Part shown: piece after piece, positions 34,876 to 43,724 of the stretch
Position numbering within the stretch: the stretch's first letter is position 1
Layout of the letters: every line of letters begins with the position of its first letter
DNA from: Chitinophagaceae bacterium
GTDB lineage: Bacteria; Bacteroidota; Bacteroidia; Chitinophagales; Chitinophagaceae
Direction of reading: 5' to 3'
DNA length: 64,000 nt
NCBI GenBank assembly: GCA_019752045.1
Contig: JAIEMP010000004.1
Location: 434,001 to 498,000 of the forward strand
Made by a program: the position numbers and the translations under genes
Notes under the pieces: generated by a model
Told to the model about the DNA's origin: nothing
The model's database searches: none
The model's input: only the letters and a program-made list of their open reading frames with translations

Positions 34876-37059
34876 ATGACAACCACACTAGCCATTTTAC
34901 TTGTTGAGGATAACCCGGGTGATGAATTACTCATTAAAGAGCAGTTACATTTAACACCCCTTACGATCAGACAAATTTTTACAGCATCTTCTATTGCTGA
35001 TGCAGAAAAAATTTTGGAACAGGAGCAGGTTGATGTTGTTTTACTCGACCTTACCCTGCCCGATTCTAACGGGCTGGATTCATTTCTTGCAATTAGCCGT
35101 TTTGCATCTTTACCGGTAATTATCTTATCTGGCCTTGGTATAGAAAAAATGGCGTTACAATCAATTACACTGGGTGCACAGGATTTTTTACAAAAAGGCG
35201 AGTTTGATGAAAAAATGCTGGATAAAACCATCCGTTACAGTATTGAGCGCAAAAAAAATCTGGAAGATCTGCGCATCAGTAATGAACGCTACAGCATTGT
35301 AAGTAAAGTAACAAATGACATGATGTGGGATTGGGATATTGTGGGCAATACTGTTTTCAGAAGTGAAGAACAGTTTGTGCGGCAATTTAAATACCCTGCC
35401 GAAAAAAAAGATCTGAATCAGGATTTCTGGCTTTCAATTGTTCATCCCGATGACCTGAAAATTTTTGACCGTATTAAAAAAGAAATGCAGGAAAACTCCT
35501 CTGTTAACATGTTTACAGAAGAGTACAGGATACTGGATGGTGAGGGCAATTACCGCTTTGTAAACGACCGGGGGTATCTGATCAGAGATGAAACAGGAAA
35601 AGTTCTTCGTATGATTGGCGCCACCCTTGATATTACTGATAAACGAAATGCCGAACAGGAGTTAAGAAAATTATCACTTATTGCTGAAAAAACTGTTAAT
35701 GCCGTAATCATTACAGATACGGATGAAAACATACAATGGGTGAATGATGCGTTTGAACACTTAAGCGGGTATCATTTAGAAGAAATAAAAGGAAAAAAAC
35801 CCGGGAGTGTTATGCAGGGGCCGCTTACCGGCAAAGAGCAAAAACAATACCTGCGCAAACAGATAAATAACAGAGATGCATTTAGCTGCGAAATTCTCAA
35901 CTACCACAAATCAGGTTCTTCATACTGGATCTTATTACAGGGGCAACCGGTATTTGATGATGAAGGCAATCTGCTTTATTATTTTGCCATGCAAACGGAT
36001 ATTACAGAACGGAAAAAAACCGATGAAATTCTTCAACTGTCAGAAGAAAAATACAGAACACTTTTTAATACAATGCCGGCGAGTATTTTTGTATGGGGAT
36101 TAAATGATTTAAAAATTCTTGAAGTAAATCAAAAAGCAGTGAAACAATATGGCTACTGCAAAAAGGATTTTCTACAGCTCACTGCATTGGACCTGCGCCT
36201 GCCCGAAGATCAGCACAAGTTTATTGACCTGGCAAAAACTGCTTTACTCAATAATCACTTCTCCAGCAATGGTGTTTGGAAACATCTGAATAAAAATGGA
36301 GAAATTATGTATATGCAAATTTCATCTAATCGTATAGATTATAATGGCCAGCCGGCCATGATGGCTATTGCAACAGACATAACAGATAAAATTATTCTTG
36401 AACAAAAATTAGAAGAGGAAAAAACAAAAAATGAAAATGAAGTTGCACAGGCTACAATTACAGCACAGGAAAAAGCGCAGCAGGAAATAGGCCGTGAGCT
36501 GCATGATAATGTGAATCAGGTGCTGGCCAGTTCAAAACTTTTTATGGGGTTGCTCCGCAATAACAGAGGTGTTCATGATACCTATCTCAACGAAGCAGAA
36601 GCACTGCTTACTCTTGCTATTAACGAAATCCGAGATCTTTCGCATATTTTAATAGCACCAGGTATACAAGGATCAGAATTTTCAAAGGCATTAGATGGCT
36701 TGCTGAAGCATACAGTAGGGGCTGCCGGACTGGAAGTAGAGAAAGAAGTAAACGATTTTTTTACAGATGGTATGGAAGAACAAATGCAGCTTACCATTTA
36801 CCGCATGGTTCAGGAGCAGTTGAATAATATTTTGAAACATGCAAAAGCTACCCGTGTATGGCTTACTTTAACCCGTAAAGCAAATATCGTTTACCTAAGT
36901 ATTAAAGATAATGGTAAGGGTTTCAACAGCACGGATATTTCTGATGGGGTAGGTTTTTTGAATTTAAAAAACAGGGCCTCTCTGTATCAGGGAGAGGTAA
37001 AAATTTACTCATCAGAAGGGAATGGTTGCGAAGTATTAGCTACGTTTAAAATGAAATAA
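34876..37059 (+). CDS. receiver-PAS-HisKA_3 histidine kinase
   Basis: A 727-residue cytoplasmic kinase. The N-terminal receiver (residues 4-125) keeps the acidic pair Glu11/Asp12, Asp58 (VVLLDLTLPD) and the Lys in FLQKGE, so it should accept phosphate. Three PAS units follow (about 135-255, 260-375, 380-500), with a short coiled coil and then a HisKA_3 domain with His543 (GRELHDNVNQV) and a HATPase_c domain ending in EGNGCEVLATF. HisKA_3 kinases usually act on NarL-type regulators such as the one at 42354. The start at 34876 (MTTTLAILLVEDN) is normal. It is followed by 294 bases without a clear gene. Confidence 0.9.
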   Translation: MTTTLAILLVEDNPGDELLIKEQLHLTPLTIRQIFTASSIADAEKILEQEQVDVVLLDLTLPDSNGLDSFLAISRFASLPVIILSGLGIEKMALQSITLGAQDFLQKGEFDEKMLDKTIRYSIERKKNLEDLRISNERYSIVSKVTNDMMWDWDIVGNTVFRSEEQFVRQFKYPAEKKDLNQDFWLSIVHPDDLKIFDRIKKEMQENSSVNMFTEEYRILDGEGNYRFVNDRGYLIRDETGKVLRMIGATLDITDKRNAEQELRKLSLIAEKTVNAVIITDTDENIQWVNDAFEHLSGYHLEEIKGKKPGSVMQGPLTGKEQKQYLRKQINNRDAFSCEILNYHKSGSSYWILLQGQPVFDDEGNLLYYFAMQTDITERKKTDEILQLSEEKYRTLFNTMPASIFVWGLNDLKILEVNQKAVKQYGYCKKDFLQLTALDLRLPEDQHKFIDLAKTALLNNHFSSNGVWKHLNKNGEIMYMQISSNRIDYNGQPAMMAIATDITDKIILEQKLEEEKTKNENEVAQATITAQEKAQQEIGRELHDNVNQVLASSKLFMGLLRNNRGVHDTYLNEAEALLTLAINEIRDLSHILIAPGIQGSEFSKALDGLLKHTVGAAGLEVEKEVNDFFTDGMEEQMQLTIYRMVQEQLNNILKHAKATRVWLTLTRKANIVYLSIKDNGKGFNSTDISDGVGFLNLKNRASLYQGEVKIYSSEGNGCEVLATFKMK

Positions 37060-37353
37060 TACTCTTGTAACAATATAAAAGCCTTACAACTGCTGAATAG
37101 TGAACAGGAATTGCAGAAAAAAATTCTGCTGCTTACAAATTACCTGTAAAAGAAATAATGGTTCCCATTTATTTTTCTGCTTTATATACACAAATCTGCT
37201 TAATTCATATTACTCAACACAAACAAGTAATTAAAGTTGATATATTTGATTGGATCAAAGCCGGAAAGCATACCGAATTAACGGAATGTGTTAAGAAGCA
37301 ATACTTCTCAAATAACGCTTTGTCAGATTTTGTGCAACTAAAGTTGAATTGCC
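37060..37353. other. intergenic region between two kinase genes
   Basis: No convincing gene. Directly after the kinase stop, 29 codons stay open in the same frame and read as protein-like text (LLNSEQELQKKILLL) up to TAA 37147-37149, perhaps an old C-terminal extension. A 75-residue frame at 37158-37385 overlaps the next gene and has no family features. No clear promoter or terminator is seen. Confidence 0.3.
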
Positions 37354-39939
37354 ATGCAGGTATTGAATCAAATAATCATTATTGAAGATAACGCTGGCTT
37401 CACTTTATTTCTAAAAGAAAATCTTGCGCAGGCCGGTATATCTTACACCCAGCTGAAACAGATCCAATCTGTTGAAGAGCTTGCTGATGCTTCATTTAAT
37501 TATAACCCGGATGTTATTTTTCTTGAAGTAGCTTTGCCAAATCAAAGAAGCCTCACTACGTTTAATCTCGTAAACCAACAATTTACTCATACCCCTATTA
37601 TTATTTTAAGCGGAATAAATGACCTTGAATTTGCACAAAAAGCAATTCGCATGGGGGCGCAGGATTTTCTGTTCAAAGATGATATAGGCCCCGAAATACT
37701 TTCAAGAACTGTAGCCCATAGTATTGAACGTAAGAATAAGGAAATTGCATTGCAGGAAAGTGAAAACAGACTCCGCACCATTTTAGATACCGATCCTGAA
37801 TCCATAAAATTAATTACGGTTGATTGTGAAGTGTTTGAAATAAATAAGGCAGGCCTGAAGATGATTGAAGCAGATGATCCGGAGTCTGTAAAAGGAATGT
37901 CTTTGTTGTCAATTGTTGCACCTGCCTTTGCAGAGCAGTTTGCAGAAATGATCAAAAATGCTTTTGCCGGAATCAAAAAACAGATGCAGTTTGAGATGCA
38001 CACACTCAAAGGAAAAAAACGATGGTGCGAAATAAACCTTGTGCCCTATTACAATGCTGCGGGAAAAATTATTCTTGCATTGGGCGTAGCCAGAGATATT
38101 ACTCGGCAGAAAGCAGATGAAGAAGAATTAAAACACTCCAACGAACGGTTTTTAATGATTGCCAGTACTACAAATGATGCCATCTGGGAATGGGATTTAC
38201 AAACAGGTGCTTTGTGGGCTAACGAAATGCATCAACATTTATACGGGTTAACCATACACGATCCTGTTCCTGTAAAAGAACAATGGGAAGAACGCATACA
38301 TCCCAACGACAGGGAAGGCATACTGGCCATGCAGGACGAGGCGCTGGCATCACAAACCAATATATTTATATCGGAGTACCGCTTCAGAAAAACACAAAAC
38401 GAATACATTCATATTTTTGATCGTTGCTACATAGTGCGAAATAATCAAGGTGAACCTGTTCGTATGACGGGAAGCATGATGGACATATCTGAGCAAAAAA
38501 AAGCAGAAGAAATTATCCGCAGATCAAATGAGCGTTTTGAACTGATAGCTAAAACAACCAACGACGCTATTTGGGAAACAGATCTGGATACAGGTGAAAC
38601 ATGGGGTAATGAAATGCATCAGCAGTTATATGGGCTAACAATGAACGATCCGGTGCCCAATGTAAGTGAATGGGAAAAACGCATTCATCCCCATGAAAGA
38701 GAAGACATTCTTCAAAGCCTTCGGGAAGCACTCGATTCAAAAGAGAACATATGGATCAATGAGTATAGATTTTTAACAGTAAAAGACAAGTGGATTAATA
38801 TTTACGACCGTACTTATATTTTGCGAAATGAAAAAGCAAAGCCTGTTCGTTTAATAGGCAGTATGATGGATATAAGCGAACGTAAAAAAGTTGAAAAAGC
38901 CCTGCAGCAAAGCGAAGAAAAATACAAAACACTTGTAGAACAGGCAACGGATGGTATTTTTATCGCAGATCAAACAGGACGGTTTCACATTGTTAATACA
39001 GCCGGTTTAATCATGTCGGGTTATTCCTTTAAGGAGTTGAGAAATATGACCATTTATGATTTGGTTGAGCCGGAAGATTTAAAAACAAATCCATTTCGTT
39101 TTGCTGAAATGAGGAGTGTAAAAGGTATTAGGGCAGAACGGAAGATGTTATGTAAAGATGGAAGCATTACCGACGTAGAAGTAAATGCCAAATTGCTTTC
39201 CGATGACCGTTTTCTTGCATTCATCAGGGATATTACCGACAGAAAAAAGGCAGAAGAGGAGTTAAAAACATCCTACAGATCCATACGCAAACTCACCTCA
39301 TATCTTCAAAATATTCGTGAAGAGGAGCGAACACATATAGCCAGAGAAATACATGACGAACTGGGTCAGCAATTAACGGTATTAAAAATGGATTTATCCT
39401 GGCTTAATAAACGAATAGCACATTATGCAGATGATATGGTTACTAACAGGATGAATGAAGTGCTGAATATGTTAAATGAAACAGTTAATGCAGTGCGGCG
39501 CATTTCTTCTGATCTTCGTCCCAGCCTGTTAGATGATCTGGGACTTATTGCAGCACTTGAATGGCAGTTGTCTGAATTTCAAAAACGCTCAGGCATACAA
39601 ACTTTTTTTGATGCCGATGAGATAGAATTAAATTTATCAAAAGAAATCAGTACAGGACTTTTCAGGATTTTACAGGAAAGCCTTACCAACGTTGTACGGC
39701 ATGCACAAGCTTCAGAGATCAGGGTATATGTGAAATTGCATGATCAAACCCTTATACTTCAAATTGAAGATAACGGAGCCGGGTTTGAAATAGAAAAAAT
39801 CAAATCAAAAAAAACACTGGGAATACTGGGGATGCAGGAACGAACATTGATGATGGGCGGACAATATTCTATTACAAGCAACAAAGTTGGGGGTACAGTT
39901 GTAAAGGTAACAGTACCGCTGTCCGATTTTTTACTGTAA
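37354..39939 (+). CDS. receiver-like-PAS-HisKA_3 kinase with Asp-to-Glu receiver
   Basis: An 861-residue cytoplasmic kinase. The N-terminal receiver (residues 6-125) has Glu11/Asp12 and the Lys in FLFKDD, but its phosphoacceptor position is Glu58 (DVIFLEVALPN; codon GAA at 37525-37527). This change often imitates the phosphorylated state. Four PAS units follow; the second and third (about 262-389 and 391-518) are near-copies sharing TTNDAIWE, EMHQ.LYGLT..DPVP and GSMMDIS. The C-terminal HisKA_3 domain has His667 (AREIHDELGQQ) and the HATPase has EDNGAGFE. The kinase core is closely related to that of the next gene. The start ATG has no clear ribosome-binding site. Confidence 0.9.
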   Translation: MQVLNQIIIIEDNAGFTLFLKENLAQAGISYTQLKQIQSVEELADASFNYNPDVIFLEVALPNQRSLTTFNLVNQQFTHTPIIILSGINDLEFAQKAIRMGAQDFLFKDDIGPEILSRTVAHSIERKNKEIALQESENRLRTILDTDPESIKLITVDCEVFEINKAGLKMIEADDPESVKGMSLLSIVAPAFAEQFAEMIKNAFAGIKKQMQFEMHTLKGKKRWCEINLVPYYNAAGKIILALGVARDITRQKADEEELKHSNERFLMIASTTNDAIWEWDLQTGALWANEMHQHLYGLTIHDPVPVKEQWEERIHPNDREGILAMQDEALASQTNIFISEYRFRKTQNEYIHIFDRCYIVRNNQGEPVRMTGSMMDISEQKKAEEIIRRSNERFELIAKTTNDAIWETDLDTGETWGNEMHQQLYGLTMNDPVPNVSEWEKRIHPHEREDILQSLREALDSKENIWINEYRFLTVKDKWINIYDRTYILRNEKAKPVRLIGSMMDISERKKVEKALQQSEEKYKTLVEQATDGIFIADQTGRFHIVNTAGLIMSGYSFKELRNMTIYDLVEPEDLKTNPFRFAEMRSVKGIRAERKMLCKDGSITDVEVNAKLLSDDRFLAFIRDITDRKKAEEELKTSYRSIRKLTSYLQNIREEERTHIAREIHDELGQQLTVLKMDLSWLNKRIAHYADDMVTNRMNEVLNMLNETVNAVRRISSDLRPSLLDDLGLIAALEWQLSEFQKRSGIQTFFDADEIELNLSKEISTGLFRILQESLTNVVRHAQASEIRVYVKLHDQTLILQIEDNGAGFEIEKIKSKKTLGILGMQERTLMMGGQYSITSNKVGGTVVKVTVPLSDFLL

Positions 39940-39963
39940 TTGTCAACAAATAGTACTTTTCAT

Positions 39964-39984
39964 TAATTTGTAGACTAATTTGTA
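39964..39984. repeat. tandem TAATTTGTA repeat before a kinase gene
   Basis: TAATTTGTA occurs twice (39964-39972 and 39976-39984), a 12-base period, about 40 bases before the membrane kinase start. It might be a direct-repeat operator or part of a promoter. Confidence 0.3.
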
Positions 39985-40023
39985 CAGATAAAATTACCGG
40001 CGTATGCCAAAACACCCGTTATA

Positions 40024-42342
40024 ATGGAATTATTACCACAGCTAAAAATTCATCGCAATCTGATGCGGTGGGCTCTTTATCTTACAGTTGCAGTTTTATT
40101 TATTTCAATCCTGAGTTTTTTAGGGTGGTTGTTCAATGTTGAATATCTAAAACACCCTGTACCTGGTCTGGTAGCAATGAATCCGTTAACAGCAATTTGC
40201 TTTATTTTTTGCAGTACCTCATTTCTGTTATTTATACGTTCTCAGAAAAAATCTCTTATAGTTTTTAGTCAATTACTTGCAGTTCTTGTCTTGTTTGCTG
40301 CATTAATGAAACTCATTTCGCTCACAGGAATATTGTCGTTCAGCATCGATCAGCTCTTTTTTTTAGACGCATTGAATACAGATTTTGTTGGTACACATGT
40401 AAACAGGATGGCTCCTAATACCGCTTTATGTATGGCATTCTCTGGCATTGCATTACTGCGGATGCATTCAAAAGTTAATTATAAGCGTTTACTCTCATCA
40501 CAGTCAATGGCTTTGGTTATACTGTTTCTCTCTTTTTTTTCACTGTTGGGTTACTTATATGGTGTAGAGGCATTGTATGAAGTGTTTTCATTTATTCCAA
40601 TGGCTATGCAGACTGCATTATGTTTTTTGTTTTTTTCACTAATGATAATGTTTGCGCAGCCCGGTGAGGGATTTATGAAACAAATTACCAGCATTCACTC
40701 GGGCAGTTACCTCTCCCGCAGATTTTTGCCTGCTGCTTTTCTTGTACCTTCTTTAATTGCACTGGCCCGTTTATGGGGCCAAAGAGCAGGATTCTATAAT
40801 CTGGAATTTGGTACAGCACTTCTTATAACCAGCTTAATTATCACCTTTATTGCACTCATCTGGTATAATACTGTTTTGCTGAACAAGCGTGATGTACAGC
40901 AAAGAGAAAGCGAAAGACAGTCGGCCTATCTGGCAACTTTGGTACAACAAACAAGTGATGGAATTCTATCTACCGATGCAGATCTTCATATACAAAGCTG
41001 GAACATGGCTGCAGAAAAAATTTATGGTTTTACGTTTAACGAAGTAAAAGGAAAACAAATCGGCACTATTCTCAAAAGTAATCTTACCCCGGATCAGGTG
41101 CAGCAATCTATAAAGGAATTGAATAAGAAGGGATTTTTCAGGGATGAATATATTTTTATAGATAAAGCCGGCAACAATATTAATGTACAGGCAACTGTAA
41201 CTGCTTTAAAGGACAACGCAGGTAACATTAACGGATATGTAGCTGTTCACCGTGATATTACAGATCGTAAAAAGCTTGAAGGGGAATTGCGTATGCTGAA
41301 CCAGAATCTGGAACAGCAGGTAAAAGAAAAAACATTAGAGTTACGTACTGTTTTTGAACGTGTTTCAGACGCTGTGATAGCAATCAATGACAAATGGCAG
41401 TATGTATATGTAAATCAAAAGGCACAAAAGATATTTCGATTGGGTGAATCGGATCTGGTTTCAAAATCTGTATTTGAACTTTTTCAAAACGAGGGCAGCG
41501 AATTTGCTGCGTCCTTTCAACAGGCTTTTCGTACACAGGAATACGTTTATACTGAACTCTATGATTCTATGTTTAAGAACTGGTTCGAAATTCATATGTA
41601 TCCTTCGCCAACCGGATTGTCTATTTATTTCAGAGACATAACAAAACGGAAAAATGCAGAACAGGAAGCGCAGCACTCGTACCAGCAAATACGTCAATTG
41701 TCGGCACATGTTCAAAATATAAGAGAGGAAGAACGTACAAATATTGCACGTGAAATACATGACGACCTGGGGCAGCAGTTAACGGTCATGAAAATGGATC
41801 TGTCATGGCTGAATAAAAAAATCAATACCGAAAATGATGGACAAGTAAAACAGAAAATAACCGATTTGCTGGGAATGATCGATGGAGCAGTACAGAGTAT
41901 ACGACGCATTGCAACAGAACTACGCCCCAGCATACTCGATGATTTGGGTTTGTTACCAGCCATTGAATGGCATCTGGATAATTTCGAAAAAAAATCGGGT
42001 ATTACAACAAATTTTCAGGAAACAGTTTCAGATCTCTACCTCAATAATGCCATCAAAACAACAGTTTTTCGCATTTTTCAGGAATCTCTCACGAATGTTG
42101 CCAGACATGCCGAAGCTACTAACTTAAATGTGGTTTTGGAACAAGGCGACAATTCCTTTACCTTACATATTGAAGATAATGGTAAAGGGTTTATTGAAAC
42201 AGAACGAACCGAAAAAAAATCATGGGGATTGCTGGGTATGAGAGAAAGAGCCGAAGGTATTAATGGTAAATTACACATCATCAGCAAGCCGGGTATCGGA
42301 ACAAAAGTTACGGTAACGGTCCCGGTAAATACAAAGTATTAA
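40024..42342 (+). CDS. membrane-bound PAS histidine kinase (HisKA_3)
   Basis: A 772-residue kinase. The first 290 residues hold about eight hydrophobic segments forming an integral membrane sensor with little periplasmic sequence (a motif NPLTAICFIFCSTSFLLF near residue 53). Two PAS units follow (about 300-415 and 430-535), separated by a coiled coil. Then come a HisKA_3 domain with His579 (AREIHDDLGQQLTVMKMDLSWLNKK) and a HATPase with EDNGKGF and KSWGLLGMRERA. The core is a paralogue of the preceding kinase. The NarL-type regulator starts 11 bases after its stop, so these two are very probably a cognate pair. Confidence 0.92.
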   Translation: MELLPQLKIHRNLMRWALYLTVAVLFISILSFLGWLFNVEYLKHPVPGLVAMNPLTAICFIFCSTSFLLFIRSQKKSLIVFSQLLAVLVLFAALMKLISLTGILSFSIDQLFFLDALNTDFVGTHVNRMAPNTALCMAFSGIALLRMHSKVNYKRLLSSQSMALVILFLSFFSLLGYLYGVEALYEVFSFIPMAMQTALCFLFFSLMIMFAQPGEGFMKQITSIHSGSYLSRRFLPAAFLVPSLIALARLWGQRAGFYNLEFGTALLITSLIITFIALIWYNTVLLNKRDVQQRESERQSAYLATLVQQTSDGILSTDADLHIQSWNMAAEKIYGFTFNEVKGKQIGTILKSNLTPDQVQQSIKELNKKGFFRDEYIFIDKAGNNINVQATVTALKDNAGNINGYVAVHRDITDRKKLEGELRMLNQNLEQQVKEKTLELRTVFERVSDAVIAINDKWQYVYVNQKAQKIFRLGESDLVSKSVFELFQNEGSEFAASFQQAFRTQEYVYTELYDSMFKNWFEIHMYPSPTGLSIYFRDITKRKNAEQEAQHSYQQIRQLSAHVQNIREEERTNIAREIHDDLGQQLTVMKMDLSWLNKKINTENDGQVKQKITDLLGMIDGAVQSIRRIATELRPSILDDLGLLPAIEWHLDNFEKKSGITTNFQETVSDLYLNNAIKTTVFRIFQESLTNVARHAEATNLNVVLEQGDNSFTLHIEDNGKGFIETERTEKKSWGLLGMRERAEGINGKLHIISKPGIGTKVTVTVPVNTKY

Positions 42343-42353
42343 AAATGTAATTT

Positions 42354-42983
42354 ATGATTCAAATTCTTATTGCAGATGATCATGCAATTGTACGAAGGGG
42401 TTTAAAGCTACTGTTACTTGAAGAATATCCATCAGCAGAAATAGGTGAAGTTGGAGATTCAGAATCGCTGGTTAAATCTGTAATACAGAAACAATGGGAT
42501 GTGGTAATCTGTGATATAAGTATGCCGGGCAGAAGCGGTCTTGATGCACTGAGCCAGATTAAACAAATTGCCCCTAAACTTCCGGTACTGATTATGAGCA
42601 TGTACCCCGAAGATCAGTATGCCTTGAGAGTTTTGAAAGCGGGTGCTGCAGGTTACTTAGGTAAAGAAACCATTCATGATGACATTGTAAAAGCCATTCA
42701 AACAGTAAGGCTTGGTAAAAAATTTATTACACCAGCCATTGCAGACAAATTAGCACAGGCCTTTGAAACTGATGCCGGAACAAATTTGCATGATAAATTA
42801 TCCGACCGGGAGTTTGATGTATTTAAAATGATTGCTTCAGGAAAATCAGTTAGTGAAATTGCGAATCAATTTTCCCTCAGTATAACCACTGTAAGTACCT
42901 ATCGTTCACGCATATTAGAAAAAATGGATTTAAAGTCTAACGCTGATTTAACACGATATGCGTTAGAAAAAAAAATAATCTAA
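42354..42983 (+). CDS. NarL/FixJ family response regulator
   Basis: A 209-residue transcription regulator. The receiver (residues 2-120) has Asp8/Asp9, phosphoacceptor Asp54 (VVICDISMPG) and the Lys in YLGKET. The C-terminal LuxR-type helix-turn-helix (about 140-205) has LSDREFDVFKMIASGKS and ITTVSTYRSRILEKMDLKS. It is the only protein with a DNA-binding output in the kinase island. Placed 11 bases behind the membrane kinase, it is most likely its partner, and it could receive phosphate from the other two HisKA_3 kinases too (inference). Confidence 0.94.
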   Translation: MIQILIADDHAIVRRGLKLLLLEEYPSAEIGEVGDSESLVKSVIQKQWDVVICDISMPGRSGLDALSQIKQIAPKLPVLIMSMYPEDQYALRVLKAGAAGYLGKETIHDDIVKAIQTVRLGKKFITPAIADKLAQAFETDAGTNLHDKLSDREFDVFKMIASGKSVSEIANQFSLSITTVSTYRSRILEKMDLKSNADLTRYALEKKII

Positions 42984-43017
42984 GTGTTTTCCTGTTTTCC
43001 TGTAGTTGTTATTCTAC

Positions 43018-43033
43018 ATAGTAAATATACTAT
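43018..43033. promoter_or_regulatory. palindrome before the single-domain receiver gene
   Basis: ATAGTA-AATA-TACTAT is a perfect inverted repeat with a four-base spacer, about 75 bases before the receiver gene and 35 after the NarL regulator stop. A dimeric regulator could bind it; not a terminator (no GC stem or T run). Confidence 0.3.
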
Positions 43034-43108
43034 TTAGGGCAACACTAAACAGCTTTGTTTATTGTTTTTATCATTACTTTAAGGTTACTTGCACTCAAAT
43101 AATCATCG

Positions 43109-43492
43109 TTGAAAGTGGAATTATTGATTGTAGATGACCATGTAGAATATATTGACCGGGTAATAGAATTGATCTCAAATGATAGTGAGTTGATAAACAT
43201 CAGCACCGCTAATAATTATGCAGATGCAGTAGAGGCAATAGCTAAAAAAAAACCGCATATAATTCTGCTCGACGTAAACCTTCCAGATAAAAGCGGAATT
43301 GATTTATTACGTTATATCAAAGAACAAAAGATGAGCAGCCGTATTGTTATGATCACCAATCAGGCTACACCAATTTACAAAAAACAATGTCTTGCTATGG
43401 GTGCAGATTATTTTCTGGACAAAAGCAATGATTTTGAAATGATCTCTACGGTAGTTGCAACCCTCTCTGCAGAAGTAAGAAGTCAGGACTAA
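43109..43492 (+). CDS. single-domain response regulator (receiver only)
   Basis: A 127-residue stand-alone receiver: LLIVDDH with Asp9/Asp10, phosphoacceptor Asp55 (IILLDVNLPD), Thr in MITNQA and Lys in FLDKSN. It has no output domain, so it acts as a phosphate shuttle, sink or protein-binding switch. There is no ATG: the start is either TTG 43109 (MKVELLIVDD) or GTG 43115. It follows the NarL regulator by 125 bases. The classical HisKA kinase at 31206 has no obvious partner and is a candidate donor. Its 3' end is overlapped on the other strand by the open frame of the CHASE2-like remnant. Confidence 0.88.
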   Translation: MKVELLIVDDHVEYIDRVIELISNDSELINISTANNYADAVEAIAKKKPHIILLDVNLPDKSGIDLLRYIKEQKMSSRIVMITNQATPIYKKQCLAMGADYFLDKSNDFEMISTVVATLSAEVRSQD

Positions 43493-43643
43493 GTTTTCCT
43501 TTTAGTGAAAAATCATGAAATGCTTCGGCAAAAGGATCAAAGATGGAGATGTTAAGAAAAACAGCCGAGAGTATTGAAATACAACCAAAAATAAAGAGGT
43601 TGAGAAAAAGATATTCGGAAAAGAATTTCTTTACAATTTTCAT
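43446..43643 (-). pseudogene. 5' remnant of a CHASE2-like membrane protein gene
   Basis: The first 47 residues (MKIVKKFFSEYLFLNLFIF.. to SIFDPFAEAFHDFSL) form one membrane helix followed by the FDP..A..DF pattern that I recall from the N-terminus of Bacteroidota CHASE2-domain proteins. The homology-like part ends near 43503, at the 3' boundary of the receiver gene. The rest of the frame (KGKLSPDFLLL..) is only the antisense of the receiver gene. So the gene appears cut off by a deletion or rearrangement. The family call is from memory and needs a search; the alternative is a chance frame. Confidence 0.5.
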
Positions 43644-43671
43644 ACACTGCAGATTGTGAAACAGCTTTTAA

Positions 43672-43710
43672 AAAAGAAAGGTATAAACTTATTGTTTATA
43701 CCTTTCTTTT
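43672..43710. terminator. strong bidirectional intrinsic terminator
   Basis: A perfect 17-bp stem (43672-43688 with 43694-43710), loop TTATT, A/T-rich tails on both sides. It ends the caspase-small protein unit on the minus strand and may also stop transcription coming from the receiver gene on the plus strand. Confidence 0.88.
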
Positions 43711-43724
43711 CTTTGCTGATGGTA

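Noticed and set aside
37158-37385. 75-residue frame overlapping the start of the 861-residue kinase
   Set aside because: No domain, unusual composition, overlaps a real gene by 32 bases in another frame.
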